A DNA stretch of 30,922 nt, from positions 1 through 30,922 of the forward strand of contig DATLRV010000043.1 of NCBI GenBank assembly GCA_035534455.1, read 5' to 3'. The position numbers and the translations under genes were made by a program. This document shows, in pieces, positions 23,898 through 30,741 of the stretch (its first letter is position 1; every line of letters starts with the position of its first letter). The notes under the pieces are model-generated. The model ran no database searches. It was given only the letters and a program-made list of their open reading frames with translations, and was not told where the DNA came from. This stretch comes from JAJYVT01 sp035534455. Its GTDB lineage: Bacteria; Actinomycetota; Acidimicrobiia; Acidimicrobiales; RAAP-2.

Positions 23898-25010
23898 ATG
23901 CGTACGACCGTGGATGTTCCCGACGACCCGATGCTGGCGTCCGTGTGGGCAGCGGCCGAATACCGCGTAATCGGAGACGGGGTCTTCTACCCCGACCTGG
24001 TTCGCATGCGCGACTCGATCCGCTCCTGGGACGGCTGGTTGACGGCGTGGTCCTCGCTCGCCGACGAGTACGAGGAGCTCGCACGCGAGGCGGAGACCGC
24101 GGGCAACGTCGTGACGGCGGGCGAGCACTACTGGCAAGCGTCACTCAGCGTGCACTTCGGCCAATTCCTGTGGTTCCACCGTCCAGCGGAGAAGGCCGAC
24201 GCACAGCGCCGCAAGGTCGAGCTCTACCGCAAGGCCGCACCGCACCTACAGCCGCCAGCCGAACGCCTGGAGATCGAGTGCGACGGTCTGCGCATGCCCG
24301 CCTTCCTTCGCACGCCGCCCCCCGGCGGCACGGTGTCGCCCTGCGTGGTCCTCATCGGCGGCCTCGACAGCACCAAGGAAGAGAGCCGCCACTTCGAGGA
24401 CTCCTGCTTGGCCCGCGGGGTCGCGACGCTCGTCTTCGACGGGCCCGGCCAGGGGGAGTCCTACGCGCAGCGGGCTCTCGTCCCGGATTTCGAGCGCTAT
24501 GTCAGCGCGGTCGTCGACGTCCTTCAGACGCGCCCCGAAATCGACCCGGAGAGGATCGGTGTCCTCGGACGGAGCCTCGGTGGCTACTACGCGGCGCGCT
24601 CGGCCGCGCACGAGCCCAGGCTCAAGGCCTGCGCCATCTTCGGTGCGCTTGCGAACATCGAGCACTTGGACGAGATTCCCCCCCAGACCCAGCTGGGCTT
24701 CGAGTTCGTGACCGCGCTCGAAGACCGGGAGCAGGCTCGCGCGCGGGCGAAGGCGTACATCAACCTCGGCGACCTCCCCTCGGAGATCCGACAGCCCCTC
24801 TTCGTCCTCCACGGCGCGCTCGACATCATCGTCCCGGTCGCGCAGGCACAGGAGCTCTACGAGATGGCGCCGTCGGAGGACAAGAGACTCTGGATCATCC
24901 CCGACGGGATCCACTGTGCGCACAATCGCTTCCACCGCGTGCGCCGCCCCATGGCCGACTGGCTCGCCTCGCGGCTCGGCGCGTCTCCACCCTCGTCGCC
25001 GCGCGCATAG
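23898..25010 (+). CDS. alpha/beta hydrolase, 2,6-dihydroxypseudooxynicotine (DHPON) hydrolase-like
   Basis: A 370-residue serine hydrolase with an N-terminal helical cap (1-120) and an alpha/beta core. Segments IGGLDSTKEES, VFDGPGQGES, IGVLGRSLGGYYA, EPRLKAC and HCAHN...MADWL closely follow, from memory, the C-C-cleaving DHPON hydrolase of Arthrobacter nicotine breakdown. The triad is Ser226 (GRSLGG), Asp309 (GALDIIV) and His339 (GIHCAHN). The 83- and 113-residue spacings nearly match those I recall for DHPON hydrolase (Ser217, Asp300, His329). ATG 23898 follows AAGGAGG (23882-23888) and the large-subunit stop by 4 bp. In the nicotine pathway a Mo hydroxylase makes the substrate of this hydrolase, so the pairing is meaningful. 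The actual substrate is unknown. Confidence 0.8.
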   Translation: MRTTVDVPDDPMLASVWAAAEYRVIGDGVFYPDLVRMRDSIRSWDGWLTAWSSLADEYEELAREAETAGNVVTAGEHYWQASLSVHFGQFLWFHRPAEKADAQRRKVELYRKAAPHLQPPAERLEIECDGLRMPAFLRTPPPGGTVSPCVVLIGGLDSTKEESRHFEDSCLARGVATLVFDGPGQGESYAQRALVPDFERYVSAVVDVLQTRPEIDPERIGVLGRSLGGYYAARSAAHEPRLKACAIFGALANIEHLDEIPPQTQLGFEFVTALEDREQARARAKAYINLGDLPSEIRQPLFVLHGALDIIVPVAQAQELYEMAPSEDKRLWIIPDGIHCAHNRFHRVRRPMADWLASRLGASPPSSPRA

Positions 25011-25017
25011 CCATTCC

Positions 25018-26202
25018 GTGGACACCGCGACGGCTCGCGGCCGAATTGCTGCACGGCCGGACCTCTGCGCCTTCATCAGCCTCTCCGACGAGGACGGGCC
25101 GGGGCCGACGGTGGGCGTGAAGGACGTCATCGACGTCGCGGGCATGGTCACGACGGGCGGCGGGACCATCCTCGCGAGCGTGAAGGCGGAAAGGGACGCG
25201 GCGTGTGTCGCCTCCCTCCGGGGTGCCGGTGCGTCCGTCGTCGGAAAGACGAACCTCCACGAGTGGGCCCTCGGTCCGACCAGCGCGAACCCGCATTTCG
25301 GCGACGTGCGGAATCCCGCCGACCCGAGTCGCATACCTGGTGGGTCGTCGGGCGGCTCGGCCGCTGCGGTTGCTGCCGGGCTCTGCGACTGGGCAATCGG
25401 GACCGACACCGGCGGCTCGGTGCGGATGCCCGCGGCGCTCTGCGGCGTGGTGGGCGTCAAGCCCACCCTCGGGACGGTCGACACCGATGGTCTCCTGCCG
25501 CTGGCGTCGACGCTCGACACCATCGGCCCGATCGCCCCCGACGTCCGGACCGCGGCGTCGGCCCTCGAGGCGATGACCGGCCGCTCCGGCTCCACCACGG
25601 ATGCGACGCCCGGACCTCGACGCGACCTTCGGGTTGCGGTGCCGCGGGGTTGGGTCCGCGACCTCGACGGGGACACTGCCGGCGTCTGGCGGGAAGTCGC
25701 GGGTGGCTCGGCAGAGGTGGATCTCCCACCCCTCGAGCAGTTCGTGACGGTGTTCTCCAGGATCTGCGGGTACGAGGCGGCCGCGTTCCATCGAGAGTGG
25801 CTCGAGACCTGCCCGGAGCGGTACGGCGACGACGTGCTGGAGCGCCTGCGCCAGGGACTGGCCGTGACGCGCGACCAGTACGAGGCGGCGCTGGCCATGC
25901 GGACGGAGCTCCAGGGCGAGATCTCCGAGGTGATGGCGACGGTGGATGCCCTGGTCTTACCCGCGACGGCGTGCGTCGCGCCCATGAGAGACGGACCGGA
26001 CCGTCGAGACCCCCTGACGCGCTTCCTGCGCCCGGCTGCGGTCACGGGCCACCCTGCGGTCGTCCTGCCGGCCCCGACGCAGGGTCTCCCGGTGGGGATC
26101 CAGTTCGTCGGGCGGTTCGGAGAGGACGCGTCGCTCCTCGCGCTTGCCCGGTCGATCGAGCAGGCGTGGAGCGGCGGCGACGTCCGCGGCGGCCTGGGCT
26201 GA
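25018..26202 (+). CDS. amidase, amidase-signature family (short form)
   Basis: Predicted to hydrolyse an amide. The triad is complete: Lys35 in VGVKD, the GGSSGGS motif at 108-114, and nucleophile Ser134 in TDTGGSVRMPAA. At 394 residues it is shorter than typical members (450-500) because the region before the catalytic Lys is only 34 residues. GTG 25018 starts 7 bp after the previous stop with no clear Shine-Dalgarno sequence, so translation may depend on the preceding gene; an upstream in-frame start (24916) would overlap the hydrolase and add Arg/Ser-rich sequence. Its stop lies in a 20-bp tandem repeat (26194-26233). Confidence 0.87.
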   Translation: MDTATARGRIAARPDLCAFISLSDEDGPGPTVGVKDVIDVAGMVTTGGGTILASVKAERDAACVASLRGAGASVVGKTNLHEWALGPTSANPHFGDVRNPADPSRIPGGSSGGSAAAVAAGLCDWAIGTDTGGSVRMPAALCGVVGVKPTLGTVDTDGLLPLASTLDTIGPIAPDVRTAASALEAMTGRSGSTTDATPGPRRDLRVAVPRGWVRDLDGDTAGVWREVAGGSAEVDLPPLEQFVTVFSRICGYEAAAFHREWLETCPERYGDDVLERLRQGLAVTRDQYEAALAMRTELQGEISEVMATVDALVLPATACVAPMRDGPDRRDPLTRFLRPAAVTGHPAVVLPAPTQGLPVGIQFVGRFGEDASLLALARSIEQAWSGGDVRGGLG

Positions 26203-26233
26203 ACATCGGGCAGCTGGGCTGAACATCGGGCAA
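26194..26233 (+). repeat. two-copy 20-bp tandem repeat across the amidase stop codon
   Basis: Copies at 26194-26213 and 26214-26233 share CTGGGCTGAACATCGGGCA and differ only in the last base. The first copy contains the amidase stop; the second ends 2 nt before the GAGAGGAG ribosome site of the next gene. A slippage duplication is likely; a regulatory role is possible. Confidence 0.9.
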
Positions 26234-26249
26234 CTGAGAGGAGCATTTC

Positions 26250-27236
26250 TTGCGTGCGATTCGATTCGACTCATTTGGTGACTATGCGAACCTGAAGCTC
26301 GTCGACATGCCCGCCCCGCAGGCCGGCGACGGCCAGGCCCTGGTGCGCATGCGCACGGCGGCCGTCAACCCCATCGACGAGACGATCCTGCGCGGGCTCT
26401 TCCCTGCTGCGAAGGCGCCGCCGCTCGTCCTCGGGCAGGAGGGATGCGGCGTGGTGGTCGAAGATGCGAGCAACACGTGGCAACCGGGCACCCGGGTGCT
26501 CGTTCGCGGAGGTCTGGGAATCGCGACGGACGGAACCTGGCGTGAGATGCTGGCGGCGCCACTCGAGAGCCTGCACGAGGTCCCGGACGCACTGAGCGAC
26601 GACGAAGTCGCCGCGGCGGGGACCGGGTTCATCACTGCGCTCTTCGCCCTCCGGGCCGGCGGCTTCGAGCCGGGGTGCTCGGTCCTCGCGCCGGCGTTCG
26701 GCGGGTCCGTGGGGAATGCGACCGTGCAGCTCGCCCGGCGATTGGGAGCGGACCTCGTCGTGTCGACGGCGAGCACGACCGACAAGGCCGAGGCGGCTCG
26801 CCGGCTGGGGGTGCCTCTCGTGGTCGATCTGTCGAACGAGGACCTGGTGACCACCGTACGGGCCGGGACCGGCGACGCCGGTGTGGCGGTGGCCGTCGAC
26901 AGCGTGGGTGGGGCGATGACCGATCAGCTCCTCTCGTGTCTCGGGGATGACGGCACCGTCGTGTGCGTGGGCTACGTCGGGGGCCGGAGGGCCGAGGTCG
27001 ACGTGTCGCAAATCGTGCGGCGACGCGCACGACTGGTCGGGGTGAGCGTCGCGAGAGCCCCTCAGGCACGCATTCGCGAGGCGCTGACCGAGCTGGCGCC
27101 GTACTTCGCCGACGGGTCCGTGCGACCCCTCGTCGGCCCGACGTTCCGGCTGGAGGATGCGCCGACAGCGCTGCGCTGCCTGACCGAGAGCCGACCGCTC
27201 GGCAAGGTCGTGCTCTCCGTCGCCGAGGGATCGTGA
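26250..27236 (+). CDS. zinc-less MDR oxidoreductase (quinone oxidoreductase-like)
   Basis: A 328-residue NAD(P)H-dependent reductase of the medium-chain dehydrogenase/reductase family. It has an N-terminal GroES-like domain (TAAVNPIDETILRG, LGQEGCGVVV) and a Rossmann domain whose expected dinucleotide loop reads APAFGGSVGNATVQLA, followed by VDSVGGAMTDQLLSCL. The catalytic-zinc cysteines of alcohol dehydrogenases are missing, pointing to quinone or enoyl/alkenal reductases. The start is TTG 26250, with GAGAGGAG (26236-26243) 6 nt upstream. It lies between two amidases, probably in one transcript. It may reduce an unsaturated intermediate, which is inference. Confidence 0.87.
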   Translation: MRAIRFDSFGDYANLKLVDMPAPQAGDGQALVRMRTAAVNPIDETILRGLFPAAKAPPLVLGQEGCGVVVEDASNTWQPGTRVLVRGGLGIATDGTWREMLAAPLESLHEVPDALSDDEVAAAGTGFITALFALRAGGFEPGCSVLAPAFGGSVGNATVQLARRLGADLVVSTASTTDKAEAARRLGVPLVVDLSNEDLVTTVRAGTGDAGVAVAVDSVGGAMTDQLLSCLGDDGTVVCVGYVGGRRAEVDVSQIVRRRARLVGVSVARAPQARIREALTELAPYFADGSVRPLVGPTFRLEDAPTALRCLTESRPLGKVVLSVAEGS

Positions 27237-27279
27237 CGTCCCGCAACCCGCGGCCCATGGGAGTGCGCGGGGCCGAGCG

Positions 27280-28395
27280 ATGACCACCTGGATCGTCCGA
27301 TGCACACCGGGTCCGGGGATCCGGGTGGCCGTGAAGGATCTCATCGACGTGCGCGGGCTCCCCACGACCGCGGGATGTGCGGCGGTCGCGCAAGGCGCGA
27401 CCGAGGCGGACGCAGACGCCCGGTGCCTCACCGGGCTCCGTGCGGCGGTGACGGAGGGCCGCGCGTCCATCGCAGGCAAGGCGAACCTCCACGAGCTCGC
27501 GCTCGGGATCACCGGGATCAACCCCTGGTACGGCACGCCGGTCAACCCGGTCGATCCCCGGCGCCCTCCCGGGGGTTCGTCGAGCGGTTCCGCCGTGGCC
27601 GTGGGATCCGGCGAGGCCGATGTCGCGTTCGGAACCGACACCGGGGGCTCCGTGCGCATCCCGGCCGCGTGCTGCGGCGTGGTCGGGCTGAAGACGACCT
27701 TCGGGAGGATCCCGACCGAGGGGGTACGCCCGCTCGCTCCGAGCTACGACACCGTCGGTCCGCTCGCGAGGGACGTGGAGGGCCTCGTGGTGGCGATGCA
27801 ACTCCTCGAGCCGGGCTTCGCCGAGGACTCGGGATTCGAGCCGGCCACGGTCGGTCGCCTGCTCCTGCCCGCGGCACCCGCGGTCGACGCCGCGCTCGAC
27901 GCCGCGTTGGCCGCAGCTGGATCCCCGGTGGTGCCGGTGTCCCTCCCTGGCTGGGAGGACGCCGCGCGCGCCGGGCTGTGCCGGCTCGGTGCCGAGGCGT
28001 GGGCGTCGAACGGGCACCTCATGGCCGCCGGCAAGCTGGGCGACGACGTGGCTGCCAGGCTCTCCGCGGGTGCCGGCACCTCCCGGGCGGACCTCGACGC
28101 GGCGTCGACCCAGTCTGCGCGGTGGTGTGCGGAGCTCGACGCGATCTTCGAGCGGGTGGACGTCCTCGCACTGCCCACCCTGCTCGACGCCCCGCCGCTG
28201 CTCGAGGACGCGGGCGAGCTCGCGAAGATCCGCGCCACCGTGCCGATCAACGTCGCGGGCGTGCCGGCGGTCTCACTGCCGGTGCCGGCGCCGACCCAGA
28301 CCGTGCCGGCCTCGCTCCAGCTGGTCGGCCCGAAGGGGTCAGAGGAGCGCCTCGTCGCGTTCGCACGACGCGTGGAGGCGGCGATCAGACGCTGA
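27280..28395 (+). CDS. amidase, amidase-signature family (very short N-terminus)
   Basis: A 371-residue amidase with Lys19 in VAVKD, GGSSSGS at 98-104 and nucleophile Ser124 in TDTGGSVRIPAACCG. The N-terminal region before the Lys is only 18 residues, and total length is the shortest of the three amidases here. The C-terminus (VPINVAGVPAVSLPVP) is complete. ATG 27280 has a poor ribosome site, 43 bp after the MDR gene. DTGGSVR and LDDxPT-like context resemble the 25018 amidase more than that at 4443. It is followed by a convergent CMD gene, with 52 bp between stops. The substrate is unknown. Confidence 0.87.
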   Translation: MTTWIVRCTPGPGIRVAVKDLIDVRGLPTTAGCAAVAQGATEADADARCLTGLRAAVTEGRASIAGKANLHELALGITGINPWYGTPVNPVDPRRPPGGSSSGSAVAVGSGEADVAFGTDTGGSVRIPAACCGVVGLKTTFGRIPTEGVRPLAPSYDTVGPLARDVEGLVVAMQLLEPGFAEDSGFEPATVGRLLLPAAPAVDAALDAALAAAGSPVVPVSLPGWEDAARAGLCRLGAEAWASNGHLMAAGKLGDDVAARLSAGAGTSRADLDAASTQSARWCAELDAIFERVDVLALPTLLDAPPLLEDAGELAKIRATVPINVAGVPAVSLPVPAPTQTVPASLQLVGPKGSEERLVAFARRVEAAIRR

Positions 28396-28447
28396 CCGGG
28401 TGCCGGCCCGGGCAGCGGGAACTCGCTCGGCGCCCGCCGCCGGCCCC

Positions 28448-28987
28448 TCAGGCGTCGAGACGTGTACCTGCCACCGCCGCTTCGAGGGGGACCCGGAGTC
28501 CGTCGAGCACCCGGGGGACCATCACGTACGCGGAGGTCGTGACCACGAGCTCGACGTAGGTCTCCGGTCCCCACCAGCGGACCGCGCGATCGACGAGCGC
28601 GTCGGGGACCGCGCCGTCGACGAGGGCGTCGGCGAGCTCCAGCACGAGCTCCTCTTCGGGGTTGAAGACCCCCTCGGAGCGCGGCCAGACCTTCACGGCG
28701 GCGATCTGTTCGTCGGAGACGCCTGCGGACCGGGCCATCTGCACGTGATGGACCCACTCGTAGTCGGATCTGCTGCGCACGGCGGTCCGCAGGATCGCGA
28801 TCTCGCGGTGCGAACGCGGCGACCGGCAGCGGTCGCGCAGATCCCAGAGGAAGTGGCGCCACGCGTCGACCATCGCCGGTGAGTTGGCCAGCGCCTTGTA
28901 CAGGTTGATCTGCGCGGCACCGCGGTCGCGCAGGAGCCCGGCTACCTGGTCCGGAAGGTCGGCAAGCGGTACCGCACGTGTGTCCAT
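28448..28987 (-). CDS. CMD family protein without CxxC (LYKxLAN type)
   Basis: A 179-residue protein of the CMD family with INLYKALANSPAMVDAWRHF at the start and the YEWVHH motif (EWxHH), but no CxxC. It shares this layout with the protein at 20997 rather than with the three CxxC members, suggesting a second subfamily. The start is ATG at 28987. On the minus strand a TAGCGT -10 box lies 9 nt upstream and there is no ribosome site, so the mRNA may be almost leaderless. It is divergent from the CxxC CMD gene at 29044, with only 56 bp shared. Confidence 0.82.
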   Translation of the reverse strand: MDTRAVPLADLPDQVAGLLRDRGAAQINLYKALANSPAMVDAWRHFLWDLRDRCRSPRSHREIAILRTAVRSRSDYEWVHHVQMARSAGVSDEQIAAVKVWPRSEGVFNPEEELVLELADALVDGAVPDALVDRAVRWWGPETYVELVVTTSAYVMVPRVLDGLRVPLEAAVAGTRLDA

Positions 28988-29043
28988 AGGCCGGTCACGC
29001 TAGCGGCAGCGGTACAGTCGTGCGCGACTTGCGAGGAGAGTCG
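28988..29043. promoter_or_regulatory. compact divergent promoter region between two CMD genes
   Basis: Minus-strand -10 TAGCGT (28997-29002, reading as ACGCTA on plus) lies 9 nt before the ATG at 28987. Plus-strand -10 TACAGT (29013-29018) would start transcription near 29025, followed by GAGGAG (29033-29038) and ATG 29044. No clear -35 boxes. Confidence 0.45.
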
Positions 29044-29703
29044 ATGAGCGCCACCGGAGAAGGGAACGACGTGCCAGGTCCCTATCTCCTCCCGCCGGCA
29101 CTCGAAGAGCTCGCGCCCGACGTGCAAGCCGAGCTCGAGGCTCTCGCCGCCGTCCGCGGCTACCTTCCTCAGGCGCGCGCGGTCCTTGCGCGCCGTCCCG
29201 AGGTGCTTCGCGCGCTCAACCGCCTTGACGAGGCGGTCATGCGGACCGGCACGGTGGACCCGGCGCTCAAGCTCCTCGTCGCCGAGCTGTCGAGCGCGGC
29301 GGCCGGCTGCCGCCACTGCCAGGCGCAGACGGCGTTCGCCGCGCACAACAAGGGTGCGTCCGACGAGAAGATCGCGAGTGTGTGGGAGTACGACAGCTCC
29401 CCCTTGTTCAACGACGCCGAGCGGGCGGCCCTTGCGCTCGCACACGCCGCGAGCATGACTCCGAGTGCGGCCCGGGCCGGGCACTTCGACCGGTTGCGCG
29501 AGTACTTCGACGAAGGCGAGATCGTCGAGATCATGTCGGTCGTCTGTCTGTTCGGTTGGAACAACCGATGGAACGACAGCGTGGCGACGCAAACTCCACC
29601 GCCGACCCTCGAGTACGCCGCATCGGTGCTCGCGACGAGCGGCTGGGGACCCGGCAAGCACACCCGGCCTGCGGACCCCGGTACAGGGAGGGGGCCGTCG
29701 TGA
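29044..29703 (+). CDS. CMD/AhpD-like family protein with CxxC
   Basis: A 219-residue helical protein with the redox pair Cys89-Arg-His-Cys92 in GCRHCQAQTAFAAHNKG, the AhpD-like pattern with a His a few residues later. The second half (FNDAERAALALAHAAS, FDEGEIVEIMSVVCLFGWNNRWND) resembles the CMD protein at 6046. ATG 29044 has GAGGAG at 5-nt spacing; a longer frame from 29020 adds 8 residues with no support. The stop overlaps the dehydrogenase start (GTGA, 29700-29703), so the two are probably co-translated. Confidence 0.86.
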   Translation: MSATGEGNDVPGPYLLPPALEELAPDVQAELEALAAVRGYLPQARAVLARRPEVLRALNRLDEAVMRTGTVDPALKLLVAELSSAAAGCRHCQAQTAFAAHNKGASDEKIASVWEYDSSPLFNDAERAALALAHAASMTPSAARAGHFDRLREYFDEGEIVEIMSVVCLFGWNNRWNDSVATQTPPPTLEYAASVLATSGWGPGKHTRPADPGTGRGPS

Positions 29704-30599
29704 GTGGCGAGGTCGTTCCGCCGACCTGCGCGCCGGACGTCGGGCAGGATCACGCCGTCGGGTGGGTCGGGATGGGGGCCATCGGGCTGCCGATGGCGGC
29801 CCGCGTCGCGGCCGCCGGATGGCGCGTCTTCGGGTATGACCCGCTCCCTGGACAACAGGACAAGGCACGTCACGCGAATGTCGACGTCGTGCACAGCCCC
29901 GCGGAAGCGGCGGACCGCGCCGAGGGGTTGGTCGTGTGCGTCGTGCGGACGCTCGCCCAGGTCGAAGCCGCGCTGTTGGGGGACGGCGGCGTGGTACGCC
30001 GCGAGGCGCCACCGCTCGCGATCGTGATGAGCTCCGTGGGTGCGGTCGGGCTGGCGGAGCTTGCCGGTCGCGTGCGGCGCGCGGGCGGGAGGGTCCTCGA
30101 CGCCCCGATCCTGGGGAACCCGCACAGCGCCGAGGCGGGCACCCTCACCGTCGTGGTGTCCGGCGCGACCGAGGACGTCACCGCGGCCCGCCCGCTGCTC
30201 GAGCACCTCTCCCGGAGCGTCGTCGTGCTCGGCGAAGAGGTCGGTACCGCGCAGACGGTGAAGATGGTGTCGCAACTTCGCCAGATCGTCGGGATGCTCG
30301 CGACGATCGAGGGTGTCGAGCTCGCCGTCCGCCGCGGCGCCGCCGAGCGCGAGGTGCTGGCAGTCCTCGCCGCCACCGAGCCGTCGTGGGCGACCGACAA
30401 CTGGGACTATGCGCGGGACTTGTGGGAACGGCGAGACCGCTCGACGTCCCTCGGCATCTTCGCGAAGGATCTTGCCGCCGCCGTCTCGGACGCACGGGCG
30501 TCTGGACTCGCGCTGAGGCTCACCGGCGCGGCGCACGACCTGATCGAAGCGCGACTCGGAGCGGACGTCGAGCGGGGTCCGGACCGCTCGACAGCGTGA
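29700..30599 (+). CDS. NAD(P)-dependent beta-hydroxyacid dehydrogenase (3-hydroxyisobutyrate dehydrogenase-like)
   Basis: A 299-residue oxidoreductase. The Rossmann motif GWVGMGAIGLPMA (GxGxxG) lies near residues 21-33; the substrate loop is DAPILGNPHSAEAGTLTVVVSG; catalytic Lys188 is in QTVKMVSQ; and FAKDLAAAVSDA is the C-terminal family helix. Relatives oxidise 3-hydroxyisobutyrate, tartronate semialdehyde or similar. Two positions depart from the family: the usual DAPVSGG is DAPILGN, and Ser/Gln follow the Lys where an Asn is common, so the substrate may be unusual. GTG 29700 overlaps the CMD stop by 4 nt; the frame is open upstream only inside that gene. Confidence 0.88.
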   Translation: MSGEVVPPTCAPDVGQDHAVGWVGMGAIGLPMAARVAAAGWRVFGYDPLPGQQDKARHANVDVVHSPAEAADRAEGLVVCVVRTLAQVEAALLGDGGVVRREAPPLAIVMSSVGAVGLAELAGRVRRAGGRVLDAPILGNPHSAEAGTLTVVVSGATEDVTAARPLLEHLSRSVVVLGEEVGTAQTVKMVSQLRQIVGMLATIEGVELAVRRGAAEREVLAVLAATEPSWATDNWDYARDLWERRDRSTSLGIFAKDLAAAVSDARASGLALRLTGAAHDLIEARLGADVERGPDRSTA

Positions 30600-30603
30600 C
30601 GAA

Positions 30604-30638
30604 CACGATCAGGATCGGCGACGCCGCACGGGATCGTG
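30604..30638 (+). repeat. 7-bp inverted repeat downstream of the dehydrogenase
   Basis: CACGATC (30604-30610) and GATCGTG (30632-30638) are perfect complements separated by 21 nt, starting 4 nt after the stop codon. It could be a weak terminator or an operator for the downstream gntR gene. Confidence 0.3.
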
Positions 30639-30686
30639 ACACGCTCGACGGAGCAACGATCCGCGGGCCACGGTCCTACAGGGAGG

Positions 30687-30692
30687 TATCCT
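30687..30692 (+). promoter_or_regulatory. -10 box upstream of the second gntR gene
   Basis: TATCCT, close to the TANNNT consensus, would start transcription near 30699, about 43 nt before the TTG start. No good -35 is seen. It lies in the 142-bp gap before gntR. Confidence 0.4.
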
Positions 30693-30741
30693 GCGCCGTG
30701 ATCGGGCCGTCACGCGGCCTGGGGCGGAGCGAGGAGTGCCC

